From assembly GCA_035079385.1 (NCBI GenBank), contig JAVHKY010000023.1:5720001-5784000 (forward strand): a stretch of DNA of 64,000 nt, given 5' to 3'. Below the pieces are notes generated by a model. That model did no database searches. It saw only the letters and a list, made by a program, of their open reading frames with translations, and was not told the origin of the DNA. Numbering within the stretch: position 1 is the first letter of the stretch; each line of letters starts with the position of its first letter. This DNA is from Aspidiotus rigidus (Eukaryota > Arthropoda > Insecta > Hemiptera > Diaspididae). The translations under genes were made by a program, and so were the position numbers. This document shows positions 1 to 10,530 of this stretch, in pieces.

Positions 1-2159
1 TTTCGATTTTGTCGATAGTGGTGCTCCGAGCGGATGGTCGGCCTAAATTTAATATAAAAATACCGGGCTAGGAGATCGAAAATTTATACTCTTAATCATT
101 TTATTAACTGTAAGTGGGAGTCTGACTGAGTAATAAAATTAGCCTCACTTTTTCTTCAATTTTGAACACTTGAAAATGTGTAGGACTATTTGGGCTAGAA
201 TACCGCCATAGTTTCGGCAAAAGTACCCGAACGAACCGCTTGCGTGGTTGGCGATCCTGGCGGATGGCCACTCCATATTCTTACTTCAATTTTGAATTTG
301 CGTGATCTAGTACAATCAATTTACAAAATCTTGAAATTGTTCAATGGCTGAAAAAAATTCTGTGATATTTTGTGATCCACCTTCGACCAGTGTACGTGCA
401 TATGAAAAGGGCCCACTTGGTCGATCACAGTTTTTCTTAAAATTGCAAAAGTTTGAATGTAAGTTCAAATTGTGATTTTTTGGATTTTGATGTATCATTG
501 TATAAAAAAACCTCAGCTTTCCAGTAGTAAGATTCTTTTCATGAGATAAACCTATAAATTGAACAAAATCATGAGAAAGTGAGATCTTCATATTTTGTTC
601 TGTGACACTTTGTAATTTCTTCATCTTTGACAAAAAACTTTGAAATACTGTAGCTCATCATCTACTGGATCAATTTTCATTTTTTTTTTTTTTTTTTAAT
701 TTGACTCTTACAGTCTAGTAATTAATATAAACTTATTATTCTTCATTCCAGAATATTTTTTTCCCAAGAAAATCAAATTTCTCCAGAAATATTTACATAA
801 ATTTTACAAACTTCTGTAATGCAATTTTTATCAGCCAATTCCGTAAAAACTCGATTTTCCAATTTTCAACTTCAATACTACTTTCCTGACATGAATTTTG
901 GACCTAACAATTTCAAGAAGGTCTTGTTGGACTCAGAATTTCATCTACTTTCATTCTCCAGTTATAACTCCATACCGACTAAGTGAGCCCTTTTCTTATG
1001 CACGTACACGGCCACAGTCATACTGATAAGAAGAAGGAAGAAATTGAAAGGGACAAATACCAAAAAGTGGCATTTCCTCGTAATCAGCTGATTTCACATT
1101 GTTTTTGCTGGTAAAGAGGGCATTTTGTCACTTATCCAAATTTGTCTAAATCAATTCATTTAGCTTCACGTTCTTATCAGTGTGGCATATCCATGTAATA
1201 TTATGGTCAAAGCAATCCACCAAGATTTCTTGTTGAAGGACTTTCAGGAGGATCAAATCTTTCCTCACTCGAATATTTTTTTGTACCCTCCAATTTTCTA
1301 GCTTGGGAAATTGAATTTCTCGGAGTACTACTATCGACTCAGCGAAAATAGGATCCGGAGTCAGGACAATTTTCTTAACTAAATATTAAGGCATTTCAGA
1401 CGGCCGGATAAGAGGAAGAAATTTGTAGACTGTCGACATTCTCTTACAAAAGGCTTATCTGTCCACCACCCACAAAACTCATCGACTGTTTTGTTTTTGT
1501 TACACGCAATACTAGCGCTAGCCAGCTTAAATTTTAGTTTTAGTTTTCTATTCGGACCGACTATTTGGAATGAGCATTCACTGCTACAAAGACAGTTATT
1601 GATGATGGGGAAGGGGAGTGATATTTGACATTTTTTCAAAATATAACAAAAATGAACACAAATAATGAAAAATTATTGAAGAGAGTAAAATTTGTGGCCC
1701 ATAAAATTTCCTTTCATTGAAAAAATCGATTTTTATTAAAATCCGAGCAATGTTGCTTTTCATTGTAGTAGTGAAATCAGTGTGTAAAAAAACGTTTGAC
1801 GCGTGCGTTACTACAATTTACACTCTCCAAATCCGCGAGGAGCGTTACAATCGGCAAAATTGAAAACTGTAGAAGGATGATTTTCCCATTTTTCAGTGAG
1901 TAATCTCAAAATAACTCGGAAACAAAGCAATTTAGGAGAAAAACGAAGAGAACAAAATTTGTAGAGCGTAAAATTTTCTACAAATCATCTTTCCTCGTAA
2001 AAGTTGATTTAAGCGCCCCGCTCATCAATTTTTCCGTTTTTGTAGTGCGCGACATTAGCACTGTTGTGCCCCAGTAAAAAATAGTTTTTACAATTTCATC
2101 TTCTCCTCCCCCTCTCCAACAATTTTGTCATTTTTTATCTCAATGCTTCAAATATTATA
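1..2159. other. Non-coding stretch, nothing recognised
   Basis: No frame here starts with a convincing ATG and reads like protein, and I recognise no transposon. The longest frames (316-633 and 1379-1639, minus) are lysine/asparagine/phenylalanine-rich, as expected by chance in AT-rich DNA. A T-run lies near 680-697. The first 250 bases are less AT-rich than the rest but show no feature I can name. Confidence 0.5.
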
Positions 2160-2300
2160 ATTGTGACCTGTGATGAGAAAAGGATGCTCATTGCCCCCGA
2201 CCGGAACACCATTTCTCTCTCATTAAATATCCAATTAGAGAGAAATGGTGTTCTTGCGCCAATGGTCAATGAGCATCCTTTTCTCATCGCAGGTCACAAT
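2160..2300. mobile_element. MITE-like hairpin element, 141 bp
   Basis: An almost perfect palindrome. The outer arms start with ATTGTGACCTG and end with CAGGTCACAAT. Each arm continues through the same GAGAAAAGGATGCTCATTG stretch, and an inner pair (about 2203-2220 and 2235-2252) shares AGAGAGAAATGGTGTTC. There is no coding capacity. Size and structure fit a non-autonomous DNA transposon (MITE). I see no clear target-site duplication, so the superfamily is undetermined. Confidence 0.75.
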
Positions 2301-3929
2301 TCTTGTTTTGGAAAGGGCGTATTGTTTGCGCGCTGAAGTCATTTTAAACCGTTCGGAGGGGGCAAAATCGACTATTTTTGACTTTCTTGGATCCTTATAA
2401 AACTTGTTCAACTCTACAAATTAATATTCGTTCAGCTTAAATAAATATAAAGAGAAATTATCCAATATTTTTTAGATGAACTTGGAGGAATTATTAAAAA
2501 TTAAACTTTTTCTCTTCTTTACTTTGCGTGTTTTTGTTCAATTTGTTATTTGGACCCGGCAAACTACCTACAACAATAACAACGACGTAATGCTATTCTT
2601 TATGAGAAAAGGAAAATTACTCCGATTTTAACAGAAATGACTTCATTTGAGAGGAAACTTTATTTGCTACCAGTTACACGTTCTCCTCAACTTTTCGTTA
2701 ATCGACATCATTCTCGAAATGTTTTGAAAAAACATTAAAATCGTCTTAAAAGTCCCCGTTGGCCTCGTTCATAACTTGATTTGTGTTTTTCTTCAATCGA
2801 TGCTATAGGGAACTTACAATTTAGTCGGTCCGAATTACCGGTATTTAATTGTTAAGGTTTCTTCATCAAAACTATTTCTCCCTAAGAATGTGTCGAGGAA
2901 TGAAAACGATCAGTAGATTGAAATCGGAATATGATTGATATTTAATAGTTCTGGTTTCATTTTTATTTTTCTTAAGCTTTTGTACAAAATATTTTGTACT
3001 GTTTTTTTCCTTCTTTACATCTATCTTTAGCTTAAATACTTTTTGAGAGAGATGCAGGAAAACAGAAAATGGTTGCAAGTTTTAATAGGCCTACCTACAA
3101 TAATTTATTTGAACTTATTTTTAAACTTATGATTTCAACAGAGTGAAATGACATCACTATATTTCGTTAGGTTCTTATTCGTTTGAATTTTCTTATACCA
3201 TCCCAAATTTATCAACGTTCGTGTTTCGTATTCAAGGCAGTCGCCTTCGAATTAGGAATTTCCGAATGCGAACTCGCCGTTACCCTAGAATTAAGAGAAT
3301 CTATTTGGAATGCGATGACGTTTGTAATAATCTTTCTCGATCAAATACACGTTGTACGTTTTGAGATGCAAAAATTGTACACGGGTTGCGGAAGTATTAC
3401 AAAAATCAATCAGACAGATTGCCTAATGGTTTTAATGCCTGCGCTTAATTGTAAAGTATCTAAGTTTGAAAAGAATGACCTCTTAGAAGAAGCTTCGTGT
3501 ACTTGAGAATTTCCAATTTAATCGCGGTGAAATCATTAAAAGTAGAAATTCCTATATCACCTCTACTGCTGACAATACGTACATTATCTCGGAGGTACTC
3601 AAGTTTTTTTGTGCAACATCACGGTAGAGAAAAAGTTCAATTTTTCATAGGCTTGTCGATAAATTTGTAATTGAGAATACGTTTACTTTTAACTGTCTTA
3701 AATTGTCGATCGCTACCGGTAAGTATATTCTAATCGCCCTGAAGGTCGAGAACTTTTGTTAGTGCTGAGAAGGCATGCGAGACAGTCATATTATCCACCA
3801 CCTATGAGGCATCAGTGACAGAACGATTGCAGGCTTTTCATTTCTACCGTCTCAGTTTTAGGTAAGATGAGAAGTACCAGATGTGCTGATGAGGAAAAAT
3901 ACTACTACCTACTTGATTTAAAATTTTAG
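2301..3929. other. Non-coding stretch with one unassigned open frame (3183-3506)
   Basis: Most of this is AT-rich sequence without recognisable content. A 107-codon plus-strand frame at 3183-3506 is somewhat protein-like in composition, but it opens with TTG and its first ATG is well inside. It could be an internal or terminal exon or chance. I do not recognise it. Confidence 0.35.
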
Positions 3930-4158
3930 AATTGTCTTGTCCAAATTCCGTCGAAAGAAGCAAGAATTAGTCGATTTCACCATAATCTTTCCTATAGGTA
4001 ATTTGCTCTCATTTCTTTGTTCTGAATACATCTTACTTAATTTACAAAGAAAAGGATGTCTCCTCTCTTTCCTTATTTTTCTTCAAATTTTAGGTACCAA
4101 ACTGATTTATTATTGCGTAAACGAAAGATGTATAAGGGGAGGGGATTGGATGCTTTGA
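3930..4158 (+). CDS. Candidate last two exons of an unknown gene
   Basis: Seen: an acceptor-like TTTTAG at 3924-3929; an open frame to 3997; a donor G|GTAATT; a 96-bp intron (3998-4093) ending in a pyrimidine-rich tract and AAATTTTAG; then a short exon to a TGA at 4156-4158. An AATAAA follows at 4195-4200, about 40 bases after the stop. The spliced frame is 45 codons with the stop; the first base completes a codon from an upstream exon. The peptide has a basic start and two cysteines (CVNERC). Because the intron length is a multiple of three, the unspliced frame is also open, so the frame cannot decide between the two. I recognise no family and found no upstream exon. This may be chance. Confidence 0.25.
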
Positions 4159-4200
4159 AACTATTTTTTGTTATTGTAAAATTTTAATTCTAGAAATAAA

Positions 4201-5732
4201 AATTCAGAAAAAGGCGGAAATCTTTTTTTTTTTTTTCTTCTTCCTTCAAGAAATACAGATTAATTGATACATTATTATTCTCTGTTAACTTGGCCCTGTT
4301 TTCCGACCAGAAAATAACAAAAGAAACAAAATACGATGTTGCCTTGACCTCTCTCTTCCAAAATATTGCGTGTATACCGTACGTATTTCACCCAGAATGA
4401 GAACCAAATTACGCTTTGAAGACCAATAACCTCGTTTTCCGTGAGAATATAGTCGAGATATAAACTTGACATTGTCGAATCAGAAATTTATACAGATTTT
4501 CAAATCGATTAATTTGTACCTGATTAATATTCTCTCACAGAATTAGCTACAAGACTGAAATTTAGGCTTGTAGCCAAAACGCTGTCGATATAACAGCAAA
4601 ATGAAAGAGTCTAATGAAGATTTTATAGAAGATCCTTAATTGTTCGTTTCTTCACGATTCGATTTCTTTCCGTCTCACTCGTTAATTTTCCTCTATTTTA
4701 TTGTACTTATGTAGCAACACGTTTACGAGATCCGAACGTGAAATATTTATAAATGTCTAGTCGTTGAAAATTACTTAGAAAAATGAAAATATATACGCGA
4801 ATAATAAGGAGGTAATAAAATGAAGCAAGCCAAATTAGAAAATTGGACGTTTATTGAACTCTTTGTTCCCCAAGAGCCCACGTTGTGAGAATACAGGCAC
4901 CGAATCCATAGCGCATTCATGCAATGAAGTCGCGGCTGTACGGCCGGCGAGATGGAAGTTAGGTAGGTACATAACACTGGTTAGGCCTGCAGTTATATTT
5001 ATTTTACTCGGTAAATATATCAAAATAATAATTACCTGATGCCGAATAATTCAACTCGAAGACAGTAATACAGAGAAAAAAGCATAAACTCCACCGGTTA
5101 ACCGACATTTTTGTGAAAGATGTTCAGTTACACTTCACTGAGAATGGTATAATCACGCACGACTGTTGCTCACGTGCTGGCTGTATCGTACGTTAATCTC
5201 GGATTAAGTACAACTAGTTTTTAGCGGCAACCTGTTGATTAGTATTCACGGACATGACGAGTGTCTAAGTCGAGGGAGAGCCCGGGCAATTGGGAATTTC
5301 GCACGAGTTCACGAGTATTTACCGAAAAGCTAATAATTAAAATGTGGTTTAAATACGTTCGCGAGACTGAGCACTGTAAATCATACATCTACGCACCAAA
5401 AAGTTCATATTCGAAGAATGTTGAACGTTGATTTGCCCTGCACTCGACGAGGATAGAATTCTTAATTCCAACGGAAATATTTACATAGTATTGAAAGTCG
5501 AAATTTATTCAGGAAGCGGATCGATTTGCAGTCGTCGCGCTAACTTTTCTATTTATAGATGAAATTTTCCGAAGGTCCACGGTACATTTGTTCTCGATGA
5601 ATCCATCCAAATGTTGTACAAGTCCTTGCTAAATCAACCGAATCCAATGAACCAGATGGACCAAATATATCAGTCAATTTTGACTAAATATCGACCGAAA
5701 ATAGACTGAGCGATTGTTTTAATGAGCCACCA
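4201..5732. other. Non-coding stretch, nothing recognised
   Basis: A T-run occurs at about 4222-4237. Parts of 4860-4960 and 5150-5320 are richer in G+C than the flanks and could be promoter-like or a remnant of an exon (61-codon plus frame at 4854-5039), but no start, splice pattern or family supports a gene. Confidence 0.4.
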
Positions 5733-6117
5733 TAGTGTAGGCGAATTAGACACAAATATGAGAAATAAAAACATTTCGGGCCATAAAAGCTTTGATGGCT
5801 AAAAATAGTAGAGAATGATGTCTAGAACGACCCTCTAAAAATCCCGCTAAATTCCCCTGGAGCATTTTTTTAAACGGAGGTTTGAACCCCCCAAAAATCA
5901 GTTTTTTAAATATCTCGCAAAATATATGGGTTATGTGGAAAATACCTCAGTTCAAAATTGTTCCTCATCAAATTTCCTATAGGATAGAGTATTTCATCTT
6001 AAGTCTAGTTCTCCCCCTCGGCCGACAAAGTTGATGAAAGTACCCCTATTCTTCACCACCAAAGAAGAGGAGAGCCGTTTACTGGTGGACCAACAAGATT
6101 GCCGAGTTAAGGAAAGA

Positions 6118-6159
6118 GTGCAACCGCTCGCGCCCGCGAAGGGGCGCGAGCGGTTGCAC
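6118..6159. repeat. Perfect GC-rich hairpin inside the LINE
   Basis: GTGCAACCGCTCGCGCCC (6118-6135) and its exact reverse complement (6142-6159) surround a 6-base loop. The sister LINE copy has an unrelated, non-complementary left arm here (48556-48570), so the symmetry is private to this copy. Confidence 0.9.
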
Positions 6160-6160
6160 C

Positions 6161-8188
6161 TGAATACCAGCTGGCTCGTAAAAGCCTGAAGAAGGCCATC
6201 AAGGACAGCAAGAGTGCTGCATGGCGAGAGCTATGTGAGATGGCAGATGACGACCCGTTTGGAAAGCCTTATAAGATAGTGCTGAAGAAGCTAAAGGGCC
6301 TCTCAGCAATGAGCCGAATGGAGCAGGATGTTGTGGGTCAAATAATTGATGGCTTGTTCCCACAGTAGCCACCACCAATGGTAACGCTACCAATAGTAGA
6401 AGAGTATGGTATATCCCTCCTAGGCACCGAGGAGGTTGATGCAGCAGTCAATTGACTGCGGGGTAAGTATTGGAAGGCTCCAGGCCCGGATGAGATTCCA
6501 AATCCAGTCTTGAACGCCATACATTCAGTTGACCCAGCACTGCTTGTTGATACATTCAATGCAGCAATTGTTGGGGGACTGTTCCCTGTGCGATGGAAGA
6601 AAGCCAGGCTAGCTTTGATCGATATGAAGGATAAACCACCTGGTCTACCATCCTCTTATCGTCCACTTTGTCTGCTAGACAATGTTGGGAAACTTCCAGA
6701 AAGAGTAATAGCCAATCGTTTGGAGAGCTATCTGAAGGAAAGAGATATAATCTCTGATAGCCAGTACGGTTTTCAAACTGAACGCTGCACATCAGATGCT
6801 GGGATCCGGCTGAAGAGGATCGCCGAGTCAGCAATTACTACGCGTCAGTTTTGCGCAGCCGTCAGCCTCGACATAAGAAATGCGTTCAATTCAATTCCAT
6901 GGAAGATGATATTGGAAGTTCTTGTGGACGCAGGAGTGCCCGCATACCTGCTCAGGATGATCAGCAGCTATCTTAGCTGCCGTGAAATCCAAGCAGAGAC
7001 GTCTGCTGGTACAGTAAAGCGCCCTGTTACTTGTGGGGTGCCTCAGGGGTTGGTCCTTGGGCCGCTTTTGTGGTGCGTTGCATTTAATGGAATCTTTAAG
7101 GTGAAGCTGCCACCGGGGGTTAAGCTTATCTGCTATGCGGATGACACCCTGGTGGTATGCAATGCCGAAACAACTGTAGCGGTGGAGAGCAGGGTAAACC
7201 GGGCCCTAGAGGATGTGACGCGTTGGATCGAGTCGGCTGGACTTGAACTTGCAGCAAGTAAGACGGAGGCCATTTTATTCACGATCCGTCGGAAGTTCAA
7301 GCCACCCACCTTTCGCCTGGAATGTGTGGAAATTGAAACCAAGAAGCAAATGAAATACCTGGGCATCTGGTTTGACTCAACGCTGAGCTTCAGGCACCAT
7401 TTTCCGATGGCAGCGGAGAAGGCGGGCCGGGTAGTTGGGTACCTAAGCCGACTGATGAGGAACCTAGGAGGACCGAGAGAAGCAAGGAGAAGGATCATGA
7501 TGAGCACCGCCTTGTCGATCCTCCTATATGGTGCGCCAGTATGGGCCGACTGCATGAAGATACCATACCGAAGAAGAGAGATGGTAAAGATCCAACGAAG
7601 AGCTGCGCTGAGGTGTGTTAGTGCCTACCGCACTGTCTCGACGGAGGCTCTTTGTATATTAGCACGTTCGCCACGAATCGAGCTCCTTGCTGAGGAGAGA
7701 GCGGTGGTGTTCGAAGCAAAGAAGAGGACGACGACCAACCAAGAAGCTTTACGAGTCAAGTAGGAGGCCAGGCGCTCCTTGCTCGTAAAGTGGAAAGCAA
7801 GAATTGCCCAAAGAGAGCTGGGTACATGGACAACCCGTATGCTAATACGCGACCTTGATGAGTGGATGAACCGACACCATGGTCAGCTGAACTTTCACCT
7901 GACGCAGGTGTTAAGCGGCCATGGCTGCTTCAACAAGTACCTTCACGAGAAGGTAAGGAAAGTTGAGCAGGCAACGTATTCGTGCAGGATGATGGACCAC
8001 AACACACCTTATTTGAGTGTGAGGCGTGGATACGTGAGCGGTACGAGCTTAGTCGGTCTCTTCAAGAGATCGGGGTAGATGAAGCGCTCAACCCGAGTAG
8101 CCTGGTACCCACCATGCTAGGTTCCGAAGAAGCATGGAACCAGGTATCTGCATTTGCGGCCACCATCATGAAGAGGAAGATGGACTAG
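6161..8188 (+). pseudogene. R1-like ORF2: reverse transcriptase and C-terminal zinc knuckle, broken
   Basis: This is the reverse-transcriptase part of an R1-clade ORF2 protein, which primes cDNA synthesis on nicked chromosomal DNA. Visible motifs: KAPGPDEIPN, SSYRPLCLLDNVGK, the LDIRNAFNS block, GVPQG and the catalytic YADDT (about 7134-7148), then the thumb region with YLGIWFDSTLSF. A main frame is open from about 6455 to a TAG at 7761-7763, after an earlier TAG (6366-6368) and a TGA near 6452. After the TAG the same frame resumes. Compared with the sister copy, 13 bases are missing near 7980; this shifts the frame and removes a cysteine of the C-terminal C-x2-C..H..C knuckle. It cannot encode a full protein. 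Confidence 0.9.
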
Positions 8189-8725
8189 GAATGGAATAGG
8201 CAAATGCAGAACCACCCTATGGCCTACTCAACACCTGGGTACCTTCAACATCCAGATTTGCAGGAAGAAGAGGCCGATCTTTCGAATTTTATAACTACAA
8301 AATTCTGGTCTATGAATTTCCGCCTCCTGGCAACGGAAGACGAGGATTTTTTGCACTAAATAATATTTTCAGTACTACTGCACTAAGCACTTGTATACCG
8401 CAGGTGATAAAAATATAACGTGTGCATTCATGATGTCAAAGGAATTTCCATATATAGGACAAAGTACATTTATGAAAGGTGCCACTCCCCTCGCCCCATT
8501 ATTTATTCATTGAAAATGTTTTTCATATATCTAACACACTTTGACTCGTTGTTAAGCCTGTAAAACGTCGTTACTCCACTTTGTAGAATGCTATTTACAC
8601 AGGTTTTGAATAATAGGGATACCTTCATCAACTTTGTCGGCCGAGGGGGAGAACTAGACTTAAGATGAAATACACTATCCTATAGGAAATTTGATGAGGA
8701 ACAATTTTGAACTGAGGTATTTTCA

Positions 8726-8883
8726 GAAAGTCGAATATGTCCGGCACTGTTGTCCAAAATTTGAAGAAAAATTCAAAATGTACTGTCGAAACGTCGGGTT
8801 TTTAATAAATAAATCATTTATATGTTTATTTTTTGAATTTTTCTTCAAATTTTGGACGGCAGTGCCGGACATATTCGACTTTC
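8726..8883. mobile_element. Nested hairpin MITE in the right TIR arm of copy A
   Basis: GAAAGTCGAATATGTCCGGC at the left is mirrored by the segment ending CGACTTTC at 8883. The arms of about 50 bases also share AATTTGAAGAAAAATTC. The other copies of the long-TIR arm do not have it. The host sequence TGAGGTATTTT occurs on both sides (about 8713-8723 and 8922-8932), which looks like an 11-bp target duplication around an insertion of about 198 bp, slightly larger than the hairpin. Duplications of 9-11 bp are typical of Mutator-like elements; that assignment is inference. Confidence 0.7.
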
Positions 8884-9128
8884 TATTTATATAATCCGTC
8901 CGGACAAATTAATTAATTCTTGAGGTATTTTCCACATAACCCATATATTTCGCGAGATATTTGCAAAAAACTGATTTTTGGGGGGTTCAAACTCCCATTA
9001 AAAAAATACTTCGGGGGGATTCAGCAGGATTTTTAGAGGGTCGTTCTAGACATCGTTCTTTACCATTTTCAGCCATCAAAGCTTTCAAGGCCCGAAATAT
9101 TTTTATTTTTGCTTATTCGCCTGCACTA

Positions 9129-10284
9129 CCAATAATATACCAATTTTTTCAGTCGGTTTACTTCCGCTCTTCCCTACCATATTTAAACCAGATTTAGACC
9201 CAGCACTTAGGCCAAGTTTTGACTGAAAAATTAGTCCTGTCAAGGACCTAATTGAAAGCTCTGTAAGTGTGATTCCCACTAATGATTTTGCAATCAGAAA
9301 GAAAAGAATCGCTAATTTGGGTGCTAAGCAATATGTACATCTTGATTAGAGCGGGTGACGCTCGGGTTGATTTGCGTCGCATGTGACGAGCATATCATGC
9401 GTTACTTTTGCATTAACTATTCAACTTTCATCCTCCATTTATTAGAAATTGGAGCATCGCAGGAAATTCTTAATACAACATGTATTTTTTGACGCTCTGC
9501 AGTTTCTGTCTCTTGACTTTTTTTCAAAAAAATGATATTCACCCTGAAAATAAAAAAAAAAACAATCTGGACCACACTTTTTTGCCCCCTGGGGACAATG
9601 CGCACGTCATATGGGGTGGGACTTTTAGTATGCTGTATAAGCCCACAAATAACATATTATATAATGCCAAAATTCAGCTGCCCCCCATTTATTCTCGTCA
9701 AATTTCCTAATATGACTGGACTAATTGGCAACATATTGCGATCGGAAGGTTTGAGGTCAAAGAGAGCTTAGGGTTGAAGTAGGTTTTCTTACTCGGGGGC
9801 AAGAAGGGGTGAGAGGTCGATGGATAAAGGGAGTGAGGGTTACGTAAATGTTTCAAACACTATTTATACTTATTCACTCACGTTAATCTTGTTAATCTTC
9901 CATAATATTGCTTTAAACACAAATAAGGTACATTTAAGGCCTTATTTTTTAATTTTCGGGCTCAGGAGTTGCCTCAAATAACTTTTTTGTACGAGGTAAA
10001 AATGTATAGAAGTCTTCAAGGAACAACTTTTGTACGAAAAATTTTTCGATCAAACCCATAGGAGAGAAGATACCCATAATTCTAAGAATGGGGGGAAGGT
10101 GGATCCTTCGTTTAAGGGGTTAGTAAAAATGGCACCCAAGCTTTTTTTGTTCTACATATATTCCTAAATACGTACCCGTTGTCAAAACACTTTTAACATG
10201 CCAGTCGCGCAGAAGCTGAATTTAACTACACTATAAATACATATAATGACATCGGAAGTAAACATTTTTCTGTGTCCCACGTTT
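9129..10284. other. Non-coding stretch, nothing recognised
   Basis: AT-rich sequence with two overlapping short plus frames (9480-9771) that lack any recognisable motif. No repeat family shared with the rest of the window was found by eye. Confidence 0.4.
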
Positions 10285-10345
10285 TTCCGGCCGGTACCTG
10301 GCATTTTTCTTCAAATTACCTCCCCATCAAACAAGTTCCCTATTA
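10285..10345. repeat. Degenerate terminal fragment of the fold-back family
   Basis: The run CATTTTTCTTCAAATTACC followed by a CCCCATCAAACAAG-like segment closely matches the outer end of the fold-back family at 51955-51995 and, more loosely, the end at 28230-28272. Only the outer end is present. Confidence 0.5.
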
Positions 10346-10374
10346 AAAAATTGTCAATTCTTCTTCCATGCCGC

Positions 10375-10530
10375 CTCTAATTGAACCTTTCTGAAGGACA
10401 TATCAAAAAATCAGAGAGATCCATTGAAAACTCGAGCAGTGAGAAACTTTTTCCTGTACCATATTTTTTATGCTCAACTTTACGAGCAAAGCACACCCTT
10501 GATATTATGTTGTTTCTGGGAGAATTATTT
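10375..10530. repeat. Dispersed repeat, copy 1 (partner at 43635-43775)
   Basis: Starts near TTGAACCTTTCT and shares with 43635-43775 the ordered blocks TCGAGCAGT, GTACCAT and ACGAGCAAAG/ACGAGTAAAG with similar spacing. Divergence is considerable and no coding potential is visible. The repeat family is unknown to me. Confidence 0.55.

Larger units (their letters stand above)
6057..8273 (+). mobile_element. R1-like non-LTR retrotransposon, 5'-truncated copy 1
   Basis: From CCACCAAAGAAG at the left to GGAAGAAGAGG at the right, this matches the longer copy at 47540-50717 with only a few percent visible differences. It lacks the endonuclease part and begins just downstream of it. There is no poly(A) tail; both copies end at the same GGAAGAAGAGG, which suggests a fixed 3' end as in tail-less R1-clade elements. 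It sits inside the long-TIR element. A striking local change is a perfect 18-bp hairpin at 6118-6159 that the other copy does not have. Confidence 0.9.
5733..9128. mobile_element. Long-TIR DNA element, copy A, split by a LINE
   Basis: The left end begins TAGTGTAGGCGAAT and the right end finishes with CGCCTGCACTA. Both are flanked by CCA (5730-5732 and 9129-9131), which is a 3-bp target duplication. The left arm (5733-6056) and right arm (8274-9128) are inverted copies, sharing for example the blocks around 5826-5840 and 9034-9048 and the stretch with CCTATAGGA. An R1-like LINE occupies 6057-8273. The left arm breaks in its outer half while the right arm resumes deep inside the element, so inner sequence was lost at or after the LINE insertion. 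No transposase remains in this copy. The related copy at 38091-40358 keeps a decayed PIN/CXC gene, so this family probably mobilises through that type of protein. Confidence 0.8.

Noticed and set aside
7133..7555. 140-codon minus-strand frame (and its twin at 49566-49988)
   Set aside because: Antisense shadow of the reverse-transcriptase frame, present in both LINE copies only because the copies are nearly identical.
5733..9128. CACTA-superfamily transposon, because an end reads CACTA and the duplication is 3 bp
   Set aside because: In CACTA elements the ends read CACTA...TAGTG; here the order is reversed (TAGTG...CACTA), and the related copy's protein does not look like a CACTA transposase.
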